Part shown: piece by piece, positions 8,703 through 16,628 of the stretch
Position numbering within the stretch: the stretch's first letter is position 1
Layout of the letters: the number at the start of each line of letters is the position of its first letter
Assembly: GCA_023249375.1 (NCBI GenBank)
Contig: JAHFCT010000016.1
Location: 1 to 64,000 of the forward strand
Length of the DNA stretch: 64,000 nt
Direction of reading: 5' to 3'
DNA from: Gemmatimonadota bacterium
Lineage (GTDB): Bacteria; Gemmatimonadota; Gemmatimonadetes; Gemmatimonadales; Gemmatimonadaceae
The notes under the pieces: model-generated
Databases searched by the model: none
Told to the model about the DNA's origin: nothing
What the model saw: only the letters and a program-made list of their open reading frames with translations
Translations under genes and position numbers: made by a program

Positions 8703-8834
8703 TCAGTTCCACGGGAACGTATCGTGGTGGACCTTCGAGGCCGAATCGGGCGCGGTGGGAAGCTTGCTGCAGGCGGCCGCGGTCCCCAGCAGGGCAACGG
8801 CAAGAATGAGGCGGACGATGAACTGGCGGGACAC
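8703..8834 (-). CDS. 43-aa lipoprotein-like mini-protein
   Basis: Read on the minus strand, the GTG at 8834 is preceded by GGAG with an ideal 7-nt spacer. The product has a compact signal peptide (MSRQFIVRLILAVALLGTAAAC) with lipobox ending at Cys22, then only 21 more residues ending HHDTFPWN before TGA. It converges on the helical-repeat gene (14-bp gap) and is divergent to the AraC-type gene, sharing its operator repeats. Composition of the signal peptide and the good ribosome site argue for a real gene. It could be a small lipoprotein or the precursor of a secreted peptide signal; no family is recognised. Confidence 0.6.
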   Translation of the reverse strand: MSRQFIVRLILAVALLGTAAACSKLPTAPDSASKVHHDTFPWN

Positions 8835-8894
8835 GGGCACGCTCCACGAGGAAGGGGTTCGGCGAAAGGGTATGCCTGCCGGCGCCGGTCGACT

Positions 8895-8932
8895 AACACG
8901 CCACGTAACTTTTTGTTACGCCACGTAACGTG
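8895..8932. promoter_or_regulatory. Two direct operator-like repeats before the araC-type gene
   Basis: ACGCCACGTAAC occurs at 8898-8909 and 8918-8929, exactly 20 bp apart (two DNA turns, same face). Superposed are an inverted repeat CGTAAC-TTTTT-GTTACG (8904-8920) and a palindrome CACGT-A-ACGTG (8922-8932) that runs into the GTG start at 8930. Tandem same-face sites are typical of AraC-family operators, and the position allows autoregulation and control of the divergent mini-lipoprotein. Confidence 0.6.
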
Positions 8933-9745
8933 AATCGCGAAATCACCCTAATTCACCTGCTCGGCCGCGATGCGCGGCCGCCTGCCTGGCTGCTGAACGG
9001 CATTCCGACGGGAAGCGCCGTGCACTGCCTCACGACCGTGGCGGACGCCCACGACGCCCTCTGGCGCGGCGAGATCCGTACGCTCGTCTGCGAAATGGAG
9101 GATGGCGCGGGCCGCAGCACGGAGTCGCTGCTTGAAGCGGCCGCGCAGGACTTCCCCTCGGTGTCGACCGTTGCCCTCGTCACGCGAGGCGCGGCAGCGA
9201 CGGATGCCCTGCTCCGCATCGCGCGCACCGGTGTGCACGCGCTGTTCTTTGACGAAGACCGTCGCTCCCCGATCTTCGTGCGCCGCGCACTGCTCGAAGC
9301 GAGGGAGCGCTGTCGGCAGGCCATTTTGTGGGACAGGATTGGCGCAGACACCCCCGACCGCGTCCGCCCGCTCGTCGTCTTCGGCCTCAAGAACGCCACG
9401 CGGTCCATGAGCGTGGACGACGCGGCCGGTGCCCTCGGCCTGCATCGCAAGACCCTGCACGATCGCTGCACGCAGGCCGGCACGCTGCCGCCGCAGCAGA
9501 TACTCGGCTGGTGCCGAATGCTCGCCGCCGCCGTGCTCCTCGAGGATCGCGGACGACCCGTCGATCACATCGCGCTCGAACTCCAGTTCCCGAGCGGCGC
9601 CGCGTTTCGCAACATGCTGAAGCGCTATACCGGGCTCAACCCGCAGCAGCTCCGGAAGCGCGGGACGATCAGCGAGATGAGCCGGCTGTTCGCCCGAGCG
9701 GTGGCTCCGGCGTCGCTGCGGCACGCCGACAGCAAGGCTGGCTGA
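8930..9745 (+). CDS. AraC-type helix-turn-helix regulator with receiver-like N-terminal half
   Basis: 271 residues from GTG 8930. Residues ~1-130 have a Rossmann/receiver-like strand-helix pattern (IRTLVCEMED, VSTVALVTRG, TGVHALFFDEDR) but no clear phosphoacceptor aspartate. Residues ~150-250 hold the two AraC-family HTH motifs (SVDDAAGALGLHRKTLHDRC and VDHIALELQFPSGAAFRNML) and the family ending KRYTGLNPQQLRKR. Its 5' region carries two same-face direct repeats also found before the divergent genes at 7.4 kb, so it is the obvious candidate regulator of the island. An inducer is not evident. Confidence 0.85.
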   Translation: MNREITLIHLLGRDARPPAWLLNGIPTGSAVHCLTTVADAHDALWRGEIRTLVCEMEDGAGRSTESLLEAAAQDFPSVSTVALVTRGAAATDALLRIARTGVHALFFDEDRRSPIFVRRALLEARERCRQAILWDRIGADTPDRVRPLVVFGLKNATRSMSVDDAAGALGLHRKTLHDRCTQAGTLPPQQILGWCRMLAAAVLLEDRGRPVDHIALELQFPSGAAFRNMLKRYTGLNPQQLRKRGTISEMSRLFARAVAPASLRHADSKAG

Positions 9746-9811
9746 TCCGCTGGGCCGCTTGTTCCCAGGAGCGAGGTCCCGTAGCTTTCGGTTCCCGCCC
9801 GACGGCGGTGC

Positions 9812-9885
<74 letters not shown>

Positions 9886-9987
9886 TCCCCTCCCCTCCCC
9901 GCAGCCCGAGCGCCTTCGCTCGCCCGCGGCCCAGCCCAACCCCGTGCTCCCCCGTCCCCTCGGGAGCCGTTCCCCGCACGACGCCAC

Positions 9988-11247
9988 GTGGACATCGCCG
10001 AACTTCGGCGCGCCCCGCTGCCCGAACTGCTTGCCCTCAGTGAGTCGCTGGGCATAGCGGAACCAGCCGCGCTGGGCCGCCCCGACCTCATCTTCCGCAT
10101 CGAACACGCCCTGCTCGCGCGCGGCGACACGCTGCTCGCCGAAGGCGTGCTCGAGACGGTGAAGGAGGGTCACGGTTTCCTGCGCAGTGCGGACAACAGC
10201 TATCTCGCCGGCGCGGCCGACGTGTACGTCTCGCAAACGCAGATTCGCCGGTTCGGCGTGCGCACGGGCGACACGCTGCGCGGCCGAGTGCGGCCGCCGA
10301 AGCCGTGGGAGAAGTTTCTTGCGCTCCTGCAGGTGGACAGCATCAACGGCCGCGCGCCAGAGGCGGCGCAGGGGCGCATTCCCTTTGACAACCTGCGGCC
10401 GGCGTACCCAAAGCAGCGGCTGCGACTCGAACGCGGAAACGGCGATCTCGCGATGCGCCTCGTCGACATCATGACGCCGCTGGGCAAGGGCCAGCGCGGG
10501 CTGATCGTGGCAGCGCCTCGCGCCGGCAAGACCATTCTGCTGCAGAAGATGGCGCTGGCCATCTCGGAGAATCACCCCGAGGTGACGCTGATCGTGCTCC
10601 TGATCGACGAGCGACCGGAAGAGGTGACCGATTTCATCGCGTCGGTTCCTGGCGCCGAGGTGGTGGCGAGCACGTTCGACGAACTCGCCTCACGACACGT
10701 ACAAGTGGCGGAGATGACCATCGAGCGCGCCAAGCGGTTGGTGGAGGATGGACGCGATGTGGTGATCCTGCTCGACTCGATCACGCGGCTCGCCCGCGCG
10801 CACAACACCGTGATCCCGATGTCCGGCAAGCTGCTCTCGGGCGGCGTGGACGCGAAGGCGCTGGAACGGCCCAAGAAGTTCTTCGGCGCGGCGCGTTCCA
10901 TCGACGGTGGCGGCACGCTGACCATTGTGGCGACGGCGCTCGTGGGCACGGGCTCGCGCATGGACGAAGTGATCTTCGAGGAATTCAAGGGCACCGGCAA
11001 CATGGAGCTGGTGCTCGACCGCGAAATCGCGAATCGCCGGATATTCCCTGCGATCGACATCCCCAAGTCCGGCACGCGCAAGGAAGAGCTCCTCCTGACG
11101 CCGGAAGAAAAGAACCGCATCTTCATCATCAGGCACTTCCTCGGCGACATGCCGCCCGAAGAGCAGGTGCTCTTCCTCGCCAAGCGGATGGAGCGGACAA
11201 AGTCGAATGCGGAGTTCTTCCGCAGGATGGCTGAGGGCGATGTATGA
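9988..11247 (+). CDS. rho: Transcription termination factor Rho
   Basis: 419 residues from GTG 9988. N-terminal Rho helical domain (~1-45), cold-shock-like RNA-binding domain (~50-125: GFLRSADNSYLAGAADVYVS, QIRRFGVRTGD), then the RecA-type ATPase with Walker A (APRAGKT), Walker B (DVVILLDSITRLARA) and the R/Q-loop region (SGKLLSGGVDAKALERPKKF). It is a hexameric RNA-dependent helicase that ends transcription. The basic linker insert between helical and RNA-binding domains seen in many high-GC bacteria is absent, giving a compact E. coli-size protein. Stands alone after tRNA-Arg. Confidence 0.97.
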   Translation: MDIAELRRAPLPELLALSESLGIAEPAALGRPDLIFRIEHALLARGDTLLAEGVLETVKEGHGFLRSADNSYLAGAADVYVSQTQIRRFGVRTGDTLRGRVRPPKPWEKFLALLQVDSINGRAPEAAQGRIPFDNLRPAYPKQRLRLERGNGDLAMRLVDIMTPLGKGQRGLIVAAPRAGKTILLQKMALAISENHPEVTLIVLLIDERPEEVTDFIASVPGAEVVASTFDELASRHVQVAEMTIERAKRLVEDGRDVVILLDSITRLARAHNTVIPMSGKLLSGGVDAKALERPKKFFGAARSIDGGGTLTIVATALVGTGSRMDEVIFEEFKGTGNMELVLDREIANRRIFPAIDIPKSGTRKEELLLTPEEKNRIFIIRHFLGDMPPEEQVLFLAKRMERTKSNAEFFRRMAEGDV

Positions 11248-11300
11248 TCACGCATCACGGATTTCGATCGGGGATCACGATTCAGGATTGCGATGAACCA
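11248..11300. repeat. GTGATCCG-type intergenic repeat, copy 1
   Basis: Short degenerate arrays of GATCACG/CGTGATC words fill the gap after rho (ATCACGGATTTCGATCGGGG and onward). The same word family recurs in the intergenic gaps at 13.43, 55.3 and 62.5 kb. Confidence 0.45.
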
Positions 11301-11374
11301 TCCAGCGTCGACGTACTCGTGGCACGGTCCGGCGCGCGTCCGGGCTGCACGACGGCTTGCTGGTGGGCTGCGCC

Positions 11375-11878
11375 GTGAACACGGTTCCGGGGCGCATTCT
11401 CGCGATCGACCTGGGTGACCGCCGGGTTGGGCTGGCAATGAGCGATCCGACGCGGCTCATTGCGCAGCCGGCCGGCTTCATCGAGCGCCGCGCGGGAAAG
11501 CGGCCGCCGCTGACCGCGCTGCTCGCCAAGGCGTCCGAGGTGGGAGCCACAGCGTTCCTCGTCGGGCTGCCGCTCGACGAGGCTGGCAACGACACGCCGC
11601 GCGCCCTGGAGGCGCGGCGCCTCGCCGAGGAACTCGAGACGCGAACGGGGCATCCGGCGCGACTGCTCGACGAACGCTTCACGACCTCCGCGGCGCTTCG
11701 CGCCGTGCGCGCGATGGACGGTTCGACGCGCGGCCGTCGTGGGGATGTAGACGCGCTGGCCGCCACCGTGCTGCTGGAGCAGGCGCTGGCGCACGGCGCG
11801 CGGCTGTGGGCTGACGAGACGACGGAGCACGGCAGTCAGGCGGCGGATGACGGCGGCTCGACGACCGATGACGCGTAG
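11375..11878 (+). CDS. ruvX: RuvX/YqgF-type RNase H-fold nuclease (putative pre-16S rRNA nuclease)
   Basis: 167 residues from GTG 11375. The RNase H-like fold shows the first catalytic Asp in RILAIDLGDRRVGLAMSD, the LVGLPLDEAGN strand, LLDERFTTSAAL, and a final Asp in GRRGDVDALAATVLLE. The family resolves Holliday-like structures in vitro and matures 16S rRNA 5' ends in E. coli. Overlaps the start of mltG by 11 bp, a common gene pair. A TTG at 11357 is possible, but the GTG fits the family length. Confidence 0.9.
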   Translation: MNTVPGRILAIDLGDRRVGLAMSDPTRLIAQPAGFIERRAGKRPPLTALLAKASEVGATAFLVGLPLDEAGNDTPRALEARRLAEELETRTGHPARLLDERFTTSAALRAVRAMDGSTRGRRGDVDALAATVLLEQALAHGARLWADETTEHGSQAADDGGSTTDDA

Positions 11879-12959
11879 CACCGTGCGCGCACTGAGCGTT
11901 GCGCTCGTGTTGCTGGCAGCGGCCTGCGGCACGTCGAAGGGACCGATGCAGAAGGTCACCATTCCCAAAGGCGTGAGCTTCCGCGTCGCCGCCGAGTCAC
12001 TCGCCGCGCACGGCCTCGTGCGCAACGTGCGGGTCTTCGGCATCTATGCCAAGCTGCGCGGTCGCGACCGTTCGATGCGCTACGGCACGTACGTGCTGGC
12101 GCGCGGCACGAGCTGGAACGAACTCCTCGACGATCTGCGCCGCGGCAAGGGCATCGTGCACACGGTCACGATTCCCGAGGGGTACGATCTTTCGCAGATC
12201 GTGCCGCTGCTGGCCGAGGCGCTGGATGTGTCGCGCGACTCACTGGAGGCCGCGGTGCGCGATACGTCGCTGCTGCGCGAACTGGACGTTCCGACGCCGA
12301 ATCTCGAGGGCTACATCTTTCCGGACACGTACACTTTTCCGGACAAGATCACGGCTCATGAGGCAGTGACCGCGATGGTGCGCCGGTTCCAGTCGCTCTG
12401 GCGTCCCGAGTGGGACGCGGCCCTCGACAGCCTGAAGCTCAGCCGGCATGACGCGGTGACGCTGGCGTCGATTGTGGAGCGCGAGGTGCGCCGGCGTGAG
12501 GAAGCGCCGGTGGTCGCGGCCGTGTATCTCAACCGGTTGCGACTGCACATTCCGCTGCAGGCAGATCCCACCGTGACGTATGCGCTGGGCAAGCGGCCGG
12601 GGCGCGTCTACTTCAAGGATCTGCGCGTCCACTCCGCGTACAACACGTACCGCGTGCTCGGACTGCCGCCCGGTCCCATCGGTTCGCCTGGCCTGAGCAG
12701 CCTCAGCGCGACGGTGCATCCGGCCAAGGTGCCGTACCGGTTCTTCGTTGCGCATCCCGACGGCCATCACGAGTTCCGCACGACGTACAGCGAACACCTC
12801 GCGGCCATTCGCATGGTGCGCGCCGCCGCTGGTCAAGATTCGGTGACGCGCGAGACCAACGCCATCCGCGCCGCGCGCGACTCGGCGGCGCGCGCCGTGG
12901 GAGCGCCGATTGAGTCACTCGCACCGATCACCGCACCGAAGAAGAAGCGCAAGCCGTAG
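11868..12959 (+). CDS. mltG: Endolytic murein transglycosylase MltG
   Basis: 363 residues from ATG 11868. A short hydrophobic N-terminus ends in LLAAAC, which reads as a lipobox (Cys20) rather than the usual single membrane anchor. A LysM-like region (VTIPKGVSFRVAAESLAAHG) precedes the YceG catalytic domain with the conserved Glu in LASIVEREVRRREEAPVVAA and downstream YNTYRVLGLPPGPIGSPGL. MltG cleaves nascent peptidoglycan strands and so sets glycan length. A charged C-terminal tail (APKKKRKP) is unusual. It overlaps ruvX. Confidence 0.93.
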   Translation: MTRSTVRALSVALVLLAAACGTSKGPMQKVTIPKGVSFRVAAESLAAHGLVRNVRVFGIYAKLRGRDRSMRYGTYVLARGTSWNELLDDLRRGKGIVHTVTIPEGYDLSQIVPLLAEALDVSRDSLEAAVRDTSLLRELDVPTPNLEGYIFPDTYTFPDKITAHEAVTAMVRRFQSLWRPEWDAALDSLKLSRHDAVTLASIVEREVRRREEAPVVAAVYLNRLRLHIPLQADPTVTYALGKRPGRVYFKDLRVHSAYNTYRVLGLPPGPIGSPGLSSLSATVHPAKVPYRFFVAHPDGHHEFRTTYSEHLAAIRMVRAAAGQDSVTRETNAIRAARDSAARAVGAPIESLAPITAPKKKRKP

Positions 12960-12972
12960 GCGCGGTGTGCCG

Positions 12973-13344
12973 CTACGGGCGTCCGTCGTCGAGGTCGCCG
13001 CGCAACACCACGGCCTCTCGCAGGTAGGCGTGGCGAGCGGCCGTCGCCGCTTCGCCGACATCGACGTGCAGCAGCACGCGTATGCAGCGCGGCAGCGCTC
13101 CACGCACGGGAAGTTCGGCGGCACAGAGCATTGGCACGTGCCGCCACCCCATGTCACGCGCCGCCTGCGCCGGATACGCGCTCGTCAGGTCGAAGGTGCA
13201 GGTGAAGAACGCGCTCAGCACTTGAGACTCATGCAACGCGTTGCGTTCGAGGAGCGTGCGCAGGAGTTCCTGCGTGGCGTCGACAAGCAGCGCCGGCTCG
13301 TCAGCGGCGACGGTGGTGGCGCCCCGCAGGGCTCTGAGCGGCAT
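12973..13344 (-). CDS. aroH: Chorismate mutase, AroH type
   Basis: 123 residues, the usual size of monofunctional AroH enzymes. The conserved pattern is plain: RALRGATTVAADEPALLVDA, FFTCTFDLTSAYPAQAAR, VPMLCAAELPVRGALPRCIR, then VLLHVD. It converts chorismate to prephenate for Phe and Tyr synthesis. The ATG at 13344 places RGATTV at the family position; an in-frame ATG at 13422 would add 26 unrelated residues. Converges on mltG; no other aromatic amino acid genes are adjacent. Confidence 0.93.
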   Translation of the reverse strand: MPLRALRGATTVAADEPALLVDATQELLRTLLERNALHESQVLSAFFTCTFDLTSAYPAQAARDMGWRHVPMLCAAELPVRGALPRCIRVLLHVDVGEAATAARHAYLREAVVLRGDLDDGRP

Positions 13345-13429
13345 CTTGTAATGGTGCGCGGAGGCGACGGCGGGGGCAAGCGCGACAACGTGTTGCCGAT
13401 ATCGTGGATCCGCGTCCGACATCGCCAGC

Positions 13430-13475
13430 GGTGATCTGTCTCCGTGATCCGTGGTCTGTCATCGTCGCCTCGCCG
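13430..13475. repeat. GTGATCCG-type intergenic repeat, copy 2
   Basis: GTGATCTGTCTCCGTGATCC followed by GTGGTCTGTC repeats the word family seen near 11.25, 55.3 and 62.5 kb, within the divergent gap between aroH and the methyltransferase gene. Confidence 0.4.
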
Positions 13476-13492
13476 CCAGTAGCTTCTGCCCC

Positions 13493-14665
13493 ATGTCCTC
13501 ATCTGTGGCTGTTGTCTCCTCGCGCGGCGCAAAGCGGCTGGCGTCGGGACATCCGTGGATCTTCCGCAGCGACCTCGCGGAAGCACCGGGCGTTCCGGCG
13601 GGCCCGGTGCGCATCGCCGATCCGCGCGGACAGCCGTTGGGATGGGCCTGGTGGAGCCCGACGTCGGAGATCGTGCTGCGCCGTGTCGAACGCCGCAGCG
13701 ACGCGGTGATCGACCGTGCGTGGTGGCGTGCTGCGCTTGCGCACGCCATCGCGCGGCGCGCATCGCTCGCGAGCGTCACCAACGCCTGCCGTCTGGTGCA
13801 CGGGGAGGGCGACGGGCTTCCGGCGCTGGTCGTGGACCGTTACGACCGCTGGCTGGTGGTGCAACTCCTGTCGGCGGCACTCGAGGCGCAGCGCGCGGTG
13901 ATCGTGGACGTGCTGCAGGAACTCACGGGCGCCGCCGGCATTCTCGCGCGCAATGATGCGCCGGTGCGCGCCCGCGAAGGGCTGCCCAAGAGCGTGGAAG
14001 TTCTCGCCGGTGGAGTACCCGAGGAGGTTGAAGTCGATGAACACGGCGTCACGTACCTGGCGGCGCCATGGACGGGGCAGAAGACCGGCGCGTTTCTGGA
14101 CCAGCGTGAAAACCGCGTGATGCTTCGCACCCACGCCCGCGGCCGCGCGCTCGACGTCTTCAGTTATCACGGCAGCTTTGCGCTGCATCTCGCGAGGGGC
14201 GCGGAGTCGGTCGTCGCGGTCGATGCGTCGGCGAGCGCGCTCGAACGGGCCCGCGCCAACGCCGCGCGCAACCGCATTGACACGCTGACGTGCGTCGAGG
14301 CGGATGCGTTTGACTACCTGCGCGACGCCGCGGCGCGGGGGGAGCGTTTTGACGTCATCGCGCTCGACCCGCCGGCGCTGGCGAAGAACCGCGGATCGAT
14401 TGCCGGTGCGCTGCGCGGCTACAAGGAACTCAACCTGCGCGCGATGCGGCTGCTGGCGCCGGGCGGCATGCTGTTTACGGCAAGCTGCAGCTACCACGTG
14501 ACGAAGCCGATGTTTCTCGACGTCGTGCACGACGCGGCAGCCGACAGCCAGCGTCCGATGATCCTGCGCGCGCTCACCGGCCAGCCGCTCGATCATCCCG
14601 AGCTGCTGACGATTCCCGAGACGGGGTACCTAAAGGGCTTGCTACTGGAGAACGGCGAGGCATAG
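13493..14665 (+). CDS. SAM-dependent rRNA cytosine-C5 methyltransferase, RlmI-like
   Basis: 390 residues from ATG 13493. An N-terminal PUA-like domain (KRLASGHPWIFRSDL) is followed by an EEHEE-like linker (TGQKTGAFLDQRENR) and a Rossmann methyltransferase with motif I ALDVFSYHGSFALHLARG, motif II VVAVDASASALERA, and the catalytic DPPALAKNRGSIAG and ASCSYHV region containing the Cys used by m5C enzymes. E. coli RlmI methylates C1962 of 23S rRNA. TAGCTT at 13480-13485 ends 7 nt before the ATG. The exact target is inferred from family. Confidence 0.9.
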   Translation: MSSSVAVVSSRGAKRLASGHPWIFRSDLAEAPGVPAGPVRIADPRGQPLGWAWWSPTSEIVLRRVERRSDAVIDRAWWRAALAHAIARRASLASVTNACRLVHGEGDGLPALVVDRYDRWLVVQLLSAALEAQRAVIVDVLQELTGAAGILARNDAPVRAREGLPKSVEVLAGGVPEEVEVDEHGVTYLAAPWTGQKTGAFLDQRENRVMLRTHARGRALDVFSYHGSFALHLARGAESVVAVDASASALERARANAARNRIDTLTCVEADAFDYLRDAAARGERFDVIALDPPALAKNRGSIAGALRGYKELNLRAMRLLAPGGMLFTASCSYHVTKPMFLDVVHDAAADSQRPMILRALTGQPLDHPELLTIPETGYLKGLLLENGEA

Positions 14666-14683
14666 GGCGCGGCGCTCCGTCCG

Positions 14684-15481
14684 TTACCCACGCTTCCTGC
14701 TCACCGCACGCTGGCAGCTAGGGCAGAAATAGGTGCTTCGCCCTGCCTGGCTGATGCGCGATACGTCGGCGCGGCAGCGCCGACAGGTCTCGCCTTCGCG
14801 ATCGTAGACGCGGAACGGTCGTTCGCGCGTGCCATCACGGTAACGCCCCTGCCGGGCGAAACCGTCGGCGATGGCTGCCTTGATGCCGCGCACGAGGTCG
14901 CGCCGCTGCGCCTCGGAGAGTGAGCGCGCGGGCTGCGCCGGATGGATGCGTGAGCGCCAGAGCGCTTCGGCAGCATAGATGTTTCCAAGGCCGGCGACGA
15001 CGCGCTGGTCGAGCAGGACCGTCTTGATGGGACCGGATCGCCGGGCGAGCGCCGCGCCGAGCAGGTCGACCGTGAGCGCATCGGGCTCCGGGCCGAGCGC
15101 GAGCACCGGCGGACGTCCAGGCGCGTGGTAGGTGGCGGCACAGAGGGCGCGCGAGTCGACGAGGCAGAGCCTGCTGCCGTCGGTGCACGTGAGGACGATG
15201 CGCGCGAAGCGCGGCAGCGGCTGCGTGCTGTCGCCAACCTCCCAGTCGCCGTTCATGCGGAAGTGCACGGCGAGAATCGCGCCGTCGTCGAGGACGAGGT
15301 GCTGGTGCTTGGCATGGCGATTGACACGCACCACGCACCGGCCGGCGAGCCGCCGCGCGTCGCGCGCCGGGAGCGCGCGGCGTTGCGACGCATGAAGTGT
15401 GGTCACGGTGGCAATCGTGCGGCCGAGCAGCGCCTTGCGCGCGATGGCCGCAGCAAATTCGACCTCGGGGAGTTCGGGCAT
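14684..15481 (-). CDS. mutM: Formamidopyrimidine-DNA glycosylase family protein (Fpg/Nei)
   Basis: 265 residues from ATG 15481, which gives the required N-terminal PELPEVE with catalytic Pro2 and Glu3; longer readings from 15550 would block this. Also seen: basic RHAKHQHLVL around the phosphate-binding Lys, the H2TH motif GLGNIYAAEALWRSRIHP and a C-terminal four-Cys zinc finger (CRRC...CPSC). It removes oxidised purines or pyrimidines in base-excision repair. Fpg and Nei/NEIL specificities are hard to separate by eye, so the symbol is tentative. Confidence 0.9.
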   Translation of the reverse strand: MPELPEVEFAAAIARKALLGRTIATVTTLHASQRRALPARDARRLAGRCVVRVNRHAKHQHLVLDDGAILAVHFRMNGDWEVGDSTQPLPRFARIVLTCTDGSRLCLVDSRALCAATYHAPGRPPVLALGPEPDALTVDLLGAALARRSGPIKTVLLDQRVVAGLGNIYAAEALWRSRIHPAQPARSLSEAQRRDLVRGIKAAIADGFARQGRYRDGTRERPFRVYDREGETCRRCRADVSRISQAGRSTYFCPSCQRAVSRKRG

Positions 15482-15622
15482 GGGGGCAGACGGAAGACGG
15501 AAAGCCAGTCGCGGAAGGCGGCAGCACGAGGATTGAACACATGAACGCACAATCTCGTCCGCGCAAGGAATTGCTTTGTGCGCGCGGAATTTTACCTTGT
15601 GGACAGGCCTTTAACCCCATCC

Positions 15623-16411
15623 ATGTCCACGCACCGCCCCCGTTCGCTTCGCCACGAGTACGAACTGTATGTCGAGCGCGAGATCGAGGACTACAAGAAC
15701 TCGGTCAGCCGAACGAGCCTCATGTCGCTGGCCGACGAGGCCGTTCGACGCCTCGGCAGCAGTGCGCAGATGGGGATGACGGAACTGCTGCTGGCGGCCG
15801 AAGTGGATAAGGTGATCCACGGCCGGCTTCGGCTGCCGTCATACGACACGTGGCGCAGGCGGCTTCAACGGAACGCGTCGGAGCTTCAGCGTCCCGAACA
15901 CTGGGGCCTGCGCGGCGACACGCCACTCAAGGCCGCGATTCCGTCGCTTCCCGGCTCCGGCTCGGTGCTGGTGACCGGGGCGCGCGTCGAGGGATCGGCG
16001 CTGTATCTCGCAGCAAATGGCTGCGATGTCACGGCCGTGGAACCCGAGCGCGCCGTGGTCGAGCGCATGATGGAAGCAGCCCGTACGGCCGGTCTCGATG
16101 AGAAAGTGCGCGGCATGGTCTCTGACCTGCACACGTGCCTGCACGGCTGGACGCCTGACGATCCGCTGACCGCCGTCGTGTGCACTCCGGCGGCGTTCTC
16201 CGGTTTATCCGCGGAGGAGCGCGCGCGTGTTATCGAAGTGCTCAAGAGTGTGACCAGCGATGGCGGCGTGCATCTGGTCGAGACCATCATCGCCGGCTCA
16301 TCGATGATCGACGAAGACGAGCTTCGCGAGCAGTACCATGGCTGGCACATTTCGATCGTCCCGGACAAGGGCGAGTCTAAGACATTCGTCGCTCGAAAAG
16401 CCGTCGCGTAA
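15623..16411 (+). CDS. Methyltransferase-like protein of unknown target
   Basis: 262 residues from ATG 15623. An N-terminal charged helical region (RHEYELYVEREIEDYKNSVS, ADEAVRRLG) precedes a class I methyltransferase-like fold at ~110-250: SGSVLVTGARVEGSALYLAA, CDVTAVEPERAVVERMM, and GGVHLVETIIAG. The glycine-rich motif I is degenerate (GARVEGSA instead of GxGxG), so SAM binding is plausible but uncertain. Divergent from mutM across 141 bp. A hairpin and a strong terminator follow. Confidence 0.75.
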   Translation: MSTHRPRSLRHEYELYVEREIEDYKNSVSRTSLMSLADEAVRRLGSSAQMGMTELLLAAEVDKVIHGRLRLPSYDTWRRRLQRNASELQRPEHWGLRGDTPLKAAIPSLPGSGSVLVTGARVEGSALYLAANGCDVTAVEPERAVVERMMEAARTAGLDEKVRGMVSDLHTCLHGWTPDDPLTAVVCTPAAFSGLSAEERARVIEVLKSVTSDGGVHLVETIIAGSSMIDEDELREQYHGWHISIVPDKGESKTFVARKAVA

Positions 16412-16416
16412 CGTAT

Positions 16417-16446
16417 TGACACGAGTAGCGAAATTTCGTCGTGTCA
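16417..16446. other. Long inverted repeat just after the methyltransferase-like gene
   Basis: TGACACGA / TCGTGTCA 8-bp arms enclose a CGAAATTTCG palindrome. It sits 10 bp upstream of a classical terminator; it could stabilise the mRNA end or be a protein site. Confidence 0.5.
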
Positions 16447-16455
16447 GAACGAAAC

Positions 16456-16486
16456 AACCGCCTCCTTTGGGGGCGGTTATTTATTC
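16456..16486 (+). terminator. Rho-independent terminator
   Basis: AACCGCCTCC-TTTG-GGGGCGGTT stem of about 10 bp (one G-T pair) followed by ATTTATT. Ends the methyltransferase-like unit and separates it from the mini-gene downstream. Confidence 0.85.
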
Positions 16487-16628
16487 CATAACTACTTGTT
16501 ATTGAATGATTTACTTATTCATGGAAACTGGCATCGCTCGTGCAACGTCCAATCAATAGTACTTCTATTAGAAAGGACGAGCCCTGCCGCTCATCGGCAG
16601 CGTCACCCCCCGAAGCAGGAATGCAGTC

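Noticed and set aside
13345-13422. N-terminal extension of chorismate mutase
   Set aside because: It adds 26 residues with no counterpart in AroH enzymes; the ATG at 13344 places the RGATTV motif correctly.
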